Part shown: positions 42,516 to 50,877 of the stretch, one piece after another
How positions within the stretch are numbered: position 1 is the first letter of the stretch
How the letters are laid out: every line of letters starts with the position of its first letter
NCBI RefSeq assembly: GCF_014873145.1
Contig: NZ_JADBEK010000001.1
Location: 10,478,001-10,542,000 of the forward strand
Reading direction: 5' to 3'
DNA: 64,000 bases
DNA from: Nonomuraea angiospora
Lineage (GTDB): Bacteria; Actinomycetota; Actinomycetes; Streptosporangiales; Streptosporangiaceae
Translations under genes and position numbers: made by a program
The notes under the pieces: model-generated
What the model was told of the DNA's origin: nothing
Seen by the model: the letters and a program-made list of their open reading frames with translations, nothing else
The model's database searches: none

Positions 42516-43334
42516 TCAGCCGGCGGTCAGGGAGCCCAGCAGGGACAGCGCCTCTTCCGACGGGCTGCCCGGGTCGGCCTGGTAGACGACGAGCTGCTGC
42601 CCGGGAGCGCTGTTCACGGTCAGCGACTCGTAGTGCAGGGTCAGCTCGCCCACCAACGGGTGGCGGAAGCGCTTGGTCTCGTGGGTCTTCTGGCGGATGT
42701 CGTGACGGGCCCACAGCCTGCGGAAGGGCTCGCTCTTGACCGACAGCTCGCCGACCACCTCAATCAGCAGCGGGTCGTCCGGGTCGGCGCCCGCGCCGGC
42801 CCGCAGCCCGGCGACCGTGTTGACCGCCACCCGGTCCCAGTCGGGGTAGAACTCCCGCGCGTCCGGGTCGAGGAACACCAGCCGGACCAGGTCCCCGCTG
42901 TAGGCGTGGCCGTCGAACAGGGCCCTGCCGAGCAGGTTGGCGGCCAGCACGTCGAGGCGGCGGCCCAGGACCACCGCGGGCGTGTGCGGCCAGCCCTCCA
43001 TCATGCGCAGCAGGTTGGGGCTGACCCGCTCCCGCCTGGCGGACGCCCGCCTGCGCCGGACCGGGCGGGCCAGCCGGTGCAGGTGCGCGACCGCGTCCTC
43101 CTCCAGGGCCAGCGCGTGGGCGAGCGCGTCGACCACCTGGGCGGAGGGGTGGCGCTCGCGGCCCTGCTCCAGTCGTACGTAGTAGTCGGTGCTCACGCCC
43201 GCGAGCCGGGCGACCTCCTCCCGGCGCAGCCCCGCCACGCGGCGCCGGGCCGTGACCGGCACGCCGGCCTCCTCCGGTTGGAGCAGCTCGCGGCGGGCCC
43301 GCAGGAACTGGCCGAGTGGGTTCTCCCTGTCCAT
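42516..43334 (-). CDS. XRE-family regulator with MmyB-like ligand-binding domain
   Basis: 272 aa. The N-terminal helix-turn-helix (about 10-75) includes RRVAGLRREEVARLAGVSTD followed by YYVRLEQGRERHPS. The C-terminal MmyB-like PAS-fold domain (about 105-265) has LDVLAANLLGRALF and the usual HPLVGELTLHYESLTV. Relatives bind fatty acids or other small molecules. It is located 68 bp upstream of the SDR gene on the same strand, so it probably regulates that gene. Confidence 0.92.
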   Translation of the reverse strand: MDRENPLGQFLRARRELLQPEEAGVPVTARRRVAGLRREEVARLAGVSTDYYVRLEQGRERHPSAQVVDALAHALALEEDAVAHLHRLARPVRRRRASARRERVSPNLLRMMEGWPHTPAVVLGRRLDVLAANLLGRALFDGHAYSGDLVRLVFLDPDAREFYPDWDRVAVNTVAGLRAGAGADPDDPLLIEVVGELSVKSEPFRRLWARHDIRQKTHETKRFRHPLVGELTLHYESLTVNSAPGQQLVVYQADPGSPSEEALSLLGSLTAG

Positions 43335-43425
43335 GTCTTCGAGGCTAGGCCAAGCGCAGGGGTGTCACAGGGGCTGAAGGTGGCCGCGCCGCTCCCACCT
43401 TCGGCCCCTCGTCTGATCGGGCCGC

Positions 43426-45663
43426 TCAGTGCAGGCGGCCCGCTCCGGCCCTCGCCGGGACGAGGGCGCGCAGCGCCTGCGGCGGGTGGACGCGGGTGAA
43501 CAGCGCCGGGGTCCAGCCGGCGTCCGGCCCGACGGCCGTGCCGTGCGCGGCGTTGTAGGCGGCCACCACGTCGGCCGGGGCGCCGTCCACCAGGTTGCCC
43601 TTCGCGGTGATCGCGGTGCCGTTGAACACCGACAGGACCTTGTCCGCCGCGATGCCGTCGAAGGCGTTGTTCTCGGCGTAGACCTTGGAGCCGAAGCCCA
43701 CGCCGATGCTGTAGCCGTGGCCGTCGCCGCCCGTGTAGTAGTTGTTGTAGACGTGCACCTGGCCGAAGCGCACCCTGGGCGCGCGCTGGCCGAGGCCCTC
43801 GAAGTAGTTGTGGTGCAGGGTGACCTTGAGCTTGTCCTCCTCGCCGTACCGCGTGGGGTTGTCGGTGTTGCCGATCAGGGTCACCTTGTCGTGGTCGCTG
43901 AGGTGGTTCCAGGAGAGCGTCACGTACGTGGAGGCGCGGACCACGTCCAGCAGGCCGTCGTGGACCTGGTACGGGCGGCCGAAGTAGCGCGGCTGGCCGG
44001 AGTCCGGGTTGTCGCCGTCATTGAGCGTGTTGTGGTCGAGCCAGACGTGCGTGGACCCGGAGACCTCGACGTTGTCGAAGGAGGCGTTCCAGTTGCCGTC
44101 GGCGCCGTCGGTCGGGTCCCACTGCGGGAAGCAGTCGGAGGTGTCGGTGATGGTGAGGTTGCGGACGATGACGTTGTCGGCGTTGCTGACGCGCACGCCG
44201 AAGCTCTTCAGCGCCGCGTCCGCGCCGAGGCCCATGAGGGTGACGTTGGAGCCGACGGTGACCGTGACGTGCTCGGCCATCTTCGCGTACGACGCCTTGC
44301 GGGCCTCCTCCAGCGGACCTGACGGGACGCCGGCCCGGCCCCAGACGGCCGGGTCGTAGGCGGCCAGGTAGGCGGGCAGACTGTAGCCGTTGACGGCGTA
44401 GTCCTCGCAGGTCAGCGGGGTGCCGTCGGTGCCGGTGTCGGCGTCTATGGCGCCCTTCACGTACACGATCCTGGGGGTGTTGTCGGCCGGGTCGCCGAGC
44501 GCCGCGACCAGCTCGGCCCTGGTCTTGACCACGTGGACGTCCTCGGGGCGGGCGGCCGAGCCGCCGGTGGTGCCGGTGCCGGCCGCCGCCCAGCCGTCGT
44601 CGCGGGGGAGCACCTCGCGGCCGGGCTCGCGCGGGACGGGGCGGTGGCGGCGGATGGGGTTCCAGCCGTCGGCGCCGGCCAGGTACCGCTCCGGGGTGAA
44701 GGCGGCGGCCTGGCCCGGGGCGAGCTGCGGCCGGTCGCCGTTGACGGTCGCGCCGGGGCCGTGGTTGCGGTACTCGGACAGGCGCGCGTCCCGCCAGCTC
44801 AGGCCGGACATGTCGGTCCAGGGGGCGTCCTTGACCTGCTGGCCCAGCCACGACTCGCGCACCAGCACCTGGCCCCTGGCCGTGGCGGAGCCGCCGGCCG
44901 GCCACGGGCGGCCCAGGTGGAAGGTGCGGGCGGGCGCGTCGCTGGTGAGGTGGCTGCGGTAGATCAGGAACCCGTACGGGTTGCTCAGCTCGGTGCTGGC
45001 GGCCGTGACGTAGCCGTTGTTGTCCGCGCTGCCGCGCGTCCTGCCCTTGATCAGGCAGTGGTCGAAGACGGCGGTGGCGCGGCCGAAGATGAAGTCGACG
45101 TCGCCCTCGACGTAGCAGTCGGTGAAGTACTGCCTGGCGACCGTCGTGGCCGAGGCGGTGTTGGCGTACAGGGTGTCCTGGTTGCCGATGAAGCGCACGT
45201 TGTCGTACACCTGCCGGTCGCCCGTCGTCCGCACGGCCACCGCCTGGCTGTAGCCGTGGGCGGCCTCGTCGTAGGCGTTCTCGAAGGTGAGGTTGCGGGC
45301 GGTGAAGTCGGGGGCGCTGATCGTGTACGAGGCGCTGCCGGAGGTGCCGTACGGTCCCGAGCCGTCCGGCTTCTGCGTGGCCGCCGAGGCGTCGAACGTG
45401 AGCACCACCTCATGCGGGTCCCGCGTGGCGCCGACCAGGGAGATGTGCGGTTTGTCGGCCGGGATCACCACCTGCTGCCGGTAGGTGCCCTTGCGGACCA
45501 GGATGGTGACCGGGCGGGCGTTGCCGGCGGGGACGGCGTCGACCGCGGCCTGCACGGTCGTGTGGTCGCCCGTGCCGTCGGCCGCGACCACGATGGTGGC
45601 GGGCGCCGGGGCCGTTGTCACAGGGGGCAGGGCGAGCAAGGGGAGGAGCAACAGCAATCGCAT
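43426..45663 (-). CDS. secreted pectin methylesterase (CE8) - pectate lyase (PL1) fusion
   Basis: 745 aa from ATG at 45663, with GAGG 7 nt upstream. Signal peptide MRLLLLLPLLALPPVTTAPA. Residues about 20-335 are a CE8 pectinesterase: GNQDTLYA and DVDFIFGRATAVFDH carry the catalytic aspartates and LGRPW the conserved Arg. A short linker follows, then a PL1 pectate lyase (about 375-735): VTLMGLGADA, VWLDHNTLNDGD, VTLSWNHLSDHDKVTLIG and QRAPRVRFGQVHVYNNYYTG, with the catalytic Arg. The two activities act in sequence: demethylation makes polygalacturonate, which the lyase then cleaves. Having both in one chain is unusual but chemically logical. Confidence 0.93.
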   Translation of the reverse strand: MRLLLLLPLLALPPVTTAPAPATIVVAADGTGDHTTVQAAVDAVPAGNARPVTILVRKGTYRQQVVIPADKPHISLVGATRDPHEVVLTFDASAATQKPDGSGPYGTSGSASYTISAPDFTARNLTFENAYDEAAHGYSQAVAVRTTGDRQVYDNVRFIGNQDTLYANTASATTVARQYFTDCYVEGDVDFIFGRATAVFDHCLIKGRTRGSADNNGYVTAASTELSNPYGFLIYRSHLTSDAPARTFHLGRPWPAGGSATARGQVLVRESWLGQQVKDAPWTDMSGLSWRDARLSEYRNHGPGATVNGDRPQLAPGQAAAFTPERYLAGADGWNPIRRHRPVPREPGREVLPRDDGWAAAGTGTTGGSAARPEDVHVVKTRAELVAALGDPADNTPRIVYVKGAIDADTGTDGTPLTCEDYAVNGYSLPAYLAAYDPAVWGRAGVPSGPLEEARKASYAKMAEHVTVTVGSNVTLMGLGADAALKSFGVRVSNADNVIVRNLTITDTSDCFPQWDPTDGADGNWNASFDNVEVSGSTHVWLDHNTLNDGDNPDSGQPRYFGRPYQVHDGLLDVVRASTYVTLSWNHLSDHDKVTLIGNTDNPTRYGEEDKLKVTLHHNYFEGLGQRAPRVRFGQVHVYNNYYTGGDGHGYSIGVGFGSKVYAENNAFDGIAADKVLSVFNGTAITAKGNLVDGAPADVVAAYNAAHGTAVGPDAGWTPALFTRVHPPQALRALVPARAGAGRLH

Positions 45664-45686
45664 GGGGCGACCTCGCCGAGGATGCG

Positions 45687-45775
45687 GCAATCGGTTGCAT
45701 GAAACGCTGACTCAGCCGCCTCACTCCGTCAATCCCCTGCAGTGAAACTGCACCGCGCTGCAACAAGCGATTGCA
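45687..45775. promoter_or_regulatory. two GCAATCG-type dyads between pectinase and xylanase genes
   Basis: GCAATCGGTTGC (45687-45698) and, on the minus strand, GCAATCGCTTGTTGC (45760-45774) have GCAA/TTGC arms and share GCAATCG(C/G)T with a site upstream of the GH43 gene (37030). GCAG-TGAAA-CTGC also occurs near 45739-45751. They lie in the shared promoter region of the two divergent enzymes. Confidence 0.5.
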
Positions 45776-45868
45776 AGATTATGAGTGATCTTGACCATCG
45801 GAGCGCGCCGCATCTACAGTCCGCCTGATATTTATCGGCGTTTCGCTGAAACTTTCATCGGGAGCATC

Positions 45869-48800
45869 GTGCGCACCCTTCGAGCCCTGGTGGCCGCCGC
45901 CCTGTTATGTCTCGTGCCCGCGCTCTCCGCGCACGCGGCGGCCCGCCTCACGTACGACCTCACGTACGACTTCGAGGACGGCACCACCCAGGGATGGGGG
46001 CCACGCGGCGGCGGCGTCTCTGTCACCGTGACGCCGGAGGCCGCCCACGGGGGCACGAGCGGCCTCCTGACCACCGGCCGGACCGCCACGTGGCACGGCG
46101 CGTCCATCGTGGCGCCGTTCGTCCGGGGCGTCGGCTACACCGTGACCGCGTACGCGCGGCTGGTGAGCGGGCAGCCGGCCGCCACGATCGCGCTGACCGT
46201 CCAGCGCACCCCGACCGGGGGCAGCACCACGTACGAGCGGGTCGCGGCGGCGACCGTGACCGACGGCGGGTGGACGCGGCTTTCGGGGAACTACCTGTTC
46301 ACCGCCGAGTCCTCCGACGTGCAGCTCTACGCCGAGAGCTCCGACGCCACCGGCCAGTTCTACCTGGACGACATCGTCGTCACCCCGCTGGGCGACCCCA
46401 CGCGCGAGCCCGTCAGCAGCGACTTCGAGGACGGCACCGCGCAGGACTGGGCGCCCAGGGCCGCCGCCGCCCTCCAGTCCAGCGCGGAGGCCGCCCACGC
46501 CGGCAGCCGCTCGCTGGCCGTGAGCGGCCGCTCGGCCTCCTGGGACGGCCCCGCGCTCAACGTGCTCGGCCGGATGGCCAAGGGCGACAAATACGCCCTG
46601 TCGGTGTGGGTGCGGCTCGGACCGGAGGCCACGGCGGGCCGGCTCGGACTGTCGATCGAGCGCAGGACCGGCGGCACCCCCAGCTACGAGCGCGTCGCCT
46701 CGCCGAAGGACGTGCCGGCGGGGGAGTGGGTGCAGCTGTCGGGCACGTACACGCTCGCGTACGACGTCGACTTCCTCAGCGTCTACGTCGAGTCCGACAC
46801 CGGCACGTTCCCCTTCTACCTGGACGACTTCTCCATGAAGTACCTCCAGCCCAAGCCGATCCAGACCGACATCCCCGCGCTCAAGGACAAGGTGCCGTTC
46901 GTCATGGGCTCGGCGCTCACCAGGCCCGACGCGCTCGGCGTCCACGGCGAGCTGCTGGCCAGGCACTTCAGCGGCGTCACCCCCGGCAACGAGCTCAAAT
47001 GGGACGCCACCGAGCCCCGTGAGGGCGAGTTCACCTTCGCCGACGGCGACTTCCTGGTGGACTTCGCCACCCGGCACGGCATGACCATCCGCGGCCACAC
47101 GCTCGCCTGGCACAGCCAGACCCCCGACTGGGTCTTCCAGAACGCCGACAAGGAGACGTTGCTCAAACGCCTGGAGACGCACGTGCGCACGCTCGTGACC
47201 AGGTACAAGGGCAAGATCGCGGCCTGGGACGTGGTCAACGAGGTCGTGGACGAGAACCAGCCCGACGGCCTGCGCCGCTCCCAGTGGTACGAGATCGCCG
47301 GCCTCGACTTCATCCGCACCGCCTTCCGCGTCGCCCACGAGGCCGACCCGGCCGCCAAGCTCTTCATCAACGACTACAACACCGAGTTCCCGCGCAAGCG
47401 CGAGGCCCTGTACGCGCTGGTCAAGCGGCTCAAGGCGGAAGGGGTGCCGATCGACGGCGTGGGCCACCAGCTCCACCTGAACATCGAGCACCCGCCCGCC
47501 TCCTCCGTCGAGGCCACGATCGAGCGCTTCGCCACGCTGGGGGTGGACCAGCAGATCACCGAGCTGGACGTCAGCGTCTACACGGACTTCGTGTCGTCGT
47601 ACGACACGATCCCGCCCGAACTGCTCGCCCAGCAGGGCCACCGCTACAAGGAGCTGTTCGACGTCTTCCGGCGTCAGGCCGCCGACCTCAGCTCCGTGAC
47701 CGTCTGGGGCGAGTCCGACGACGTGAGCTGGCTGCGCTCGTGGCCGATCCCGCGGCTGAACGCGCCGCTGCTGTTCGACGACGACCTCCAGGCCAAGCCC
47801 GCCTACTGGGGCGTCGTGGACCCGTCGCGGCTGCCCCCGCCGCAGCGCCGGCTGGAGGCGCCCGCCGGGACGCCCAAGGTGGACGGCAAGCGGGACCTCG
47901 AATGGGACCTGCTGCCGGACTCGCCGGTCGCGCGGGTGGGCGAGGTGTCGGCCGGGTTCCAGGCGCGCTCGTCGGGCAAGGGGCTGTACGTGCTCGCCGA
48001 GGTCACCGACCCGACGGCGGGCAAGGACGACCGGGTGACGTTCACCGTCGACGGCACCCCGTACGTGGTCAAACGAACCGGCACCTCGTACGGCGTCGAG
48101 CAGACTGACGATCCGCACGCCGCCGTCAAGGGGACCGGCGGCCCCAAGGCGGCGGTGCGGCCGACCCCGACCGGCTACCGCGTCGAGGCCCTGATCCCGG
48201 CCGCCACCGACGCGGACGCGACCGCAAGCGCCTTCACGGCCGTCACGGGCGCCGACGCGGACGTGACCGCAAGTCGTTCCACGGCCGTCACGGGCACCGA
48301 CGTGGAGGTGACCGTGAGCGACTCCGCCGGCGCGAGCACCTCCTGGACGGGACAGGTGACCGCCGCGCCCGCGATCAAGCTCACCGCCGCCGCCCACCGC
48401 ACGCCCGTCCTCGACGGCGCCGTGGACCGGGCCTGGTCGGCCGCGCCGGAGATCCGTACCGCGACCTGGATCCAGGGCACGTCCGGCGCGACCGCCAGGG
48501 TCCGCTCGCTGTGGAGCGGGTCCACCCTGTACGTCCTCGCCCAGGTCACCGACCCGACACTGAGCGAGCAGTCCCCGAACCCGTGGGAGCAGGACTCCGT
48601 CGAGATCTTCGTGGACCCGGGCAACGGCAAGACCAAGGGCTACGAGGACGACGACGGCCAGTACCGGATCAGCTTCTCGGGCCGGATCACGGTCGGCGGG
48701 ACGTTCGACGCGGGCGGGGTGAAGGACCACGTGAAGGCGGTGACCAGAAGGGTGCCCGGCGGATACGTCGTAGAGGCGGCCATCGAGCTGCCCACGATCA

Positions 48801-48952
48801 CCCTCGCCCCGGGCACGCTCCTGGGCTTCGACACCCAGGTCAACGACGCCACCGGCACCACCCGTACCAGCGCCGTGACCTGGAACGACAACACCGGCCG
48901 AACCTACCTGGACACCAGCCACTGGGGCGTCCTCCGGCTCACCCAGGGGTAG
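45869..48952 (+). CDS. secreted modular GH10 endo-beta-1,4-xylanase (two CBM4_9/22, two CBM9-like modules)
   Basis: 1027 aa from GTG at 45869, with GGGAG 4 nt upstream; the signal peptide is VRTLRALVAAALLCLVPALS followed by AHA. Two N-terminal beta-sandwich modules (about 28-165 and 172-312) start YDFEDGTTQGWGPR and SDFEDGTAQDWAPR. The GH10 barrel (about 318-650) has acid/base Glu458 in WDVVNEVVDE and nucleophile Glu565 in ITELDVS. Two CBM9-like modules follow (about 665-860 and 870-1027). The first is interrupted by a 15-residue tandem repeat (781-817). It should degrade xylan outside the cell. Divergent from the pectinase. Confidence 0.94.
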   Translation: MRTLRALVAAALLCLVPALSAHAAARLTYDLTYDFEDGTTQGWGPRGGGVSVTVTPEAAHGGTSGLLTTGRTATWHGASIVAPFVRGVGYTVTAYARLVSGQPAATIALTVQRTPTGGSTTYERVAAATVTDGGWTRLSGNYLFTAESSDVQLYAESSDATGQFYLDDIVVTPLGDPTREPVSSDFEDGTAQDWAPRAAAALQSSAEAAHAGSRSLAVSGRSASWDGPALNVLGRMAKGDKYALSVWVRLGPEATAGRLGLSIERRTGGTPSYERVASPKDVPAGEWVQLSGTYTLAYDVDFLSVYVESDTGTFPFYLDDFSMKYLQPKPIQTDIPALKDKVPFVMGSALTRPDALGVHGELLARHFSGVTPGNELKWDATEPREGEFTFADGDFLVDFATRHGMTIRGHTLAWHSQTPDWVFQNADKETLLKRLETHVRTLVTRYKGKIAAWDVVNEVVDENQPDGLRRSQWYEIAGLDFIRTAFRVAHEADPAAKLFINDYNTEFPRKREALYALVKRLKAEGVPIDGVGHQLHLNIEHPPASSVEATIERFATLGVDQQITELDVSVYTDFVSSYDTIPPELLAQQGHRYKELFDVFRRQAADLSSVTVWGESDDVSWLRSWPIPRLNAPLLFDDDLQAKPAYWGVVDPSRLPPPQRRLEAPAGTPKVDGKRDLEWDLLPDSPVARVGEVSAGFQARSSGKGLYVLAEVTDPTAGKDDRVTFTVDGTPYVVKRTGTSYGVEQTDDPHAAVKGTGGPKAAVRPTPTGYRVEALIPAATDADATASAFTAVTGADADVTASRSTAVTGTDVEVTVSDSAGASTSWTGQVTAAPAIKLTAAAHRTPVLDGAVDRAWSAAPEIRTATWIQGTSGATARVRSLWSGSTLYVLAQVTDPTLSEQSPNPWEQDSVEIFVDPGNGKTKGYEDDDGQYRISFSGRITVGGTFDAGGVKDHVKAVTRRVPGGYVVEAAIELPTITLAPGTLLGFDTQVNDATGTTRTSAVTWNDNTGRTYLDTSHWGVLRLTQG
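48209..48319 (+). repeat. 45-bp tandem repeat inside the first CBM9-like module
   Basis: Unit 1 is 48209-48253, unit 2 is 48254-48298, and a partial third unit is 48299-48319. They encode DADATASAFTAVTGA, DADVTASRSTAVTGT and DVEVTVS. In frame, so the protein gains a Thr/Ala/Asp-rich loop. Confidence 0.88.
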
Positions 48953-49021
48953 GCGGGCCCGGAGCCACCCACCCGTTGCCCGGTTACGGGGTGGGCCTGC
49001 CGACACCCACCCCAGACCGGG
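48949..49021 (+). repeat. copy A of a dispersed hairpin element at a gene end
   Basis: It begins at the xylanase stop (TAG, 48950-48952). It shares ACCCGTT, the GTGGGCC...CCACCCC hairpin and the GACCGG tail with copies at 57262-57372 and 59791-59899. Its hairpin GGGGTGGG/CCCACCCC (48988-49013) is perfect, which suggests a terminator. Confidence 0.65.
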
Positions 49022-49168
49022 ATGCCTTTGAACCGCGTCGCCGTGCCGCTCACCGCCGCGCTTCAGGGCCTCACCGCACTGGCGTTGGGCGGCGCGATGT
49101 CCGCCGAGCAACTCGAGGAGAGCCTGGACGAGACGATCGCGTTCATTCTGCGCGGCCACGCGCCTTGA
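49022..49168 (+). pseudogene. C-terminal remnant of a TetR-family regulator
   Basis: The only open stretch encodes 48 residues, including AALQGLTALALGGAMSAEQL and the ending DETIAFILRGHAP. This is the typical last helix pair of TetR C-terminal domains. No DNA-binding half lies upstream; the sequence before it is the hairpin element. I read it as the decayed end of a lost regulator gene rather than a functional small protein. Confidence 0.55.
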
Positions 49169-49286
49169 GCCGCTGACCGAGCACACCCTGCCCGGCGGTG
49201 GTGATGCCCGGCGACGGGCGACGCGCTCGCGACCCGTTCCGAACGCCCGGTGGGAACTGTGAAAGGCCCACCGGATAAAGACGGTC

Positions 49287-49964
49287 GTGACAACCACTTC
49301 AGAACGGGAGCTCGTCTTGACGGACCCTCCATCTCCCGGCGGCGGCCATCAGCCATCGGTACGCGGCCGAGCGGCGCTGGTGGACTGCCGGGACGACTCC
49401 TCCATCATCGAAGCCTCGCTGCGCACACCGGAGTGCTTCGCGGTGCTCTTCGATCGGCATGCCGCCGTGCTGCACCGCTACGCCGTGCGGCGTCTTGGAC
49501 CCGAACATGCCGAGGACGTGGTGGCCGAGGCGTTCACCAGGGCCTTCGAGACGCGCGACCGGTACGAATTCGCGCGCACGGAGGCGTTGCCCTGGTTGTA
49601 CGGCATCACCACGAACGTCATCGGCCTGCACCGGCGTGCCGAAGTGCGGGGTTACCGGGCCATGGCCCGTACGGGTGAGGACCCGGTGGTCGCCGCGTTC
49701 GACGAGCGGGTGGCCGCCCGGGTCTCCGCGTCGGCCACCCGGCAAAGCCTGGCCGCCGCGCTGGCGAAACTCGGCCGCGGCGAGCGGGACGTGCTGCTGC
49801 TGATCGCCTGGGGCGATCTGACGTACGAGGAGACGGCCCAGGCGCTGCGGGTGCCCATCGGCACGGTCCGATCACGCCTGTCACGCGCCCGGCGCAAGGT
49901 CGCGCACGCTCTGGGCGGCGCCAATCCGGCTGAGACGAGAGAAGAAGACCATGAACGACCTTGA
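49287..49964 (+). CDS. ECF-type RNA polymerase sigma factor
   Basis: 225 aa from GTG 49287; TTG 49317 has a better ribosome site (GGGAG 6 nt upstream) and would give 215 aa. Sigma region 2 is FAVLFDRHAAVLHRYAVRRL, GPEHAEDVVAEAFTRAFETR. Region 4 helix-turn-helix is AWGDLTYEETAQALRVPIGT, VRSRLSRARRKV. It overlaps the next gene by 14 nt. ECF factors of this group are usually paired with a CU044_5270-type membrane protein, as here. The target is likely its own operon, perhaps including the subtilase downstream. Confidence 0.93.
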   Translation: MTTTSERELVLTDPPSPGGGHQPSVRGRAALVDCRDDSSIIEASLRTPECFAVLFDRHAAVLHRYAVRRLGPEHAEDVVAEAFTRAFETRDRYEFARTEALPWLYGITTNVIGLHRRAEVRGYRAMARTGEDPVVAAFDERVAARVSASATRQSLAAALAKLGRGERDVLLLIAWGDLTYEETAQALRVPIGTVRSRLSRARRKVAHALGGANPAETREEDHERP

Positions 49965-50847
49965 GCTGATCAAGCGCCTGCGCTCGGAGGTGCCGGAAAC
50001 CGGCCCGGACGCCTTGACCGGCGCGCGGGAGCGGCTGCTGGCCGTGACAGCCCGCCCGGCGGCTCCCCGGCGGTCCCGGCGGCCTTTGACCATGCGGGTC
50101 ACAGGCCTTGCCGCTGCCTCTGCCGCGGCCGCGCTCGCGGCGGCCGTCGCCGTCGTGATCGGCCCCGGCCAGACCGCCGTGCCCGTCAAGCCACTGCCCT
50201 ACGCCCGTAACGTTCTGCCACTGACCTCTGCCAAGAACATCCTGCTCGTGGCCGCCGACAACGCGGAGCAGGAACCACAAGCTTCCGGAACCTACTGGCA
50301 CATCAGACAGGAGAGCGAGAACGGCCGGCTCCGGGGAGAGAGCTGGACCACCCGCGATGGGCGGCGGTGGAGCAGGGGCATGCCGGGCCGCGGCGAGGGC
50401 GTGGTGGAGGAGCCCTCGGCGTCGTTCTGGCTGGGACTCGGGCGCGGCGGCGAAGTCGGCTTCCAGGACCTCCAGGAGTTGCCGACCGACCCTGAGACGT
50501 TGAAGCGGCGGGTCGTCGAGATGCGGACGGAGACCGTCGGCGAGCTGGACATCGCCTTCCTTCCGCTGGTCTCGCTGATCGCGGAGTTGCCCGCGCCCGC
50601 GGAGGTCCGTGCGGCGGCGTTCCGCGCGCTCGCCTCACTGCCGAACGTCCAGCGGCTGGGCGCGGTCGAGGGTGGGGAGGAGCTGATGATCCCCGATGGG
50701 ACCTGGGAGATCAAGTTGGTCGTCGATCCCCAGACTTCCCGGGTGATCCGTACCAATCTGCTGCCCACCAGCGACGGCGGGCTGGCCGGTGCGAACAGCG
50801 GGTTCATCAAGCTGACCACCGGTTGGACGGACGAGCTTCCCCGGTAA
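49951..50847 (+). CDS. CU044_5270-type membrane-anchored partner of the ECF sigma factor
   Basis: 298 aa. A cytosolic N-terminus (MNDLELIKRLRSEVPETGPD) is followed by one membrane span (about residues 53-72, AAASAAAALAAAVAVVIGP-like) and an extracytoplasmic domain of about 220 aa with SGTYWHIRQES and DGTWEIKLVVDPQTSRVIR. This layout is that of CU044_5270 family proteins, which accompany ECF sigma factors and may act as anti-sigma or sensor proteins. The anti-sigma role is inference; no zinc-binding ZAS motif is present in the N-terminus. Confidence 0.8.
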   Translation: MNDLELIKRLRSEVPETGPDALTGARERLLAVTARPAAPRRSRRPLTMRVTGLAAASAAAALAAAVAVVIGPGQTAVPVKPLPYARNVLPLTSAKNILLVAADNAEQEPQASGTYWHIRQESENGRLRGESWTTRDGRRWSRGMPGRGEGVVEEPSASFWLGLGRGGEVGFQDLQELPTDPETLKRRVVEMRTETVGELDIAFLPLVSLIAELPAPAEVRAAAFRALASLPNVQRLGAVEGGEELMIPDGTWEIKLVVDPQTSRVIRTNLLPTSDGGLAGANSGFIKLTTGWTDELPR

Positions 50848-50877
50848 GGGTCCTTTCCTTCGTACACGAGGTAGATC

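Noticed and set aside
45905..49297. 1130-codon minus-strand frame opposite the xylanase
   Set aside because: Shadow of the xylanase, which has catalytic residues and recognisable modules on the plus strand.
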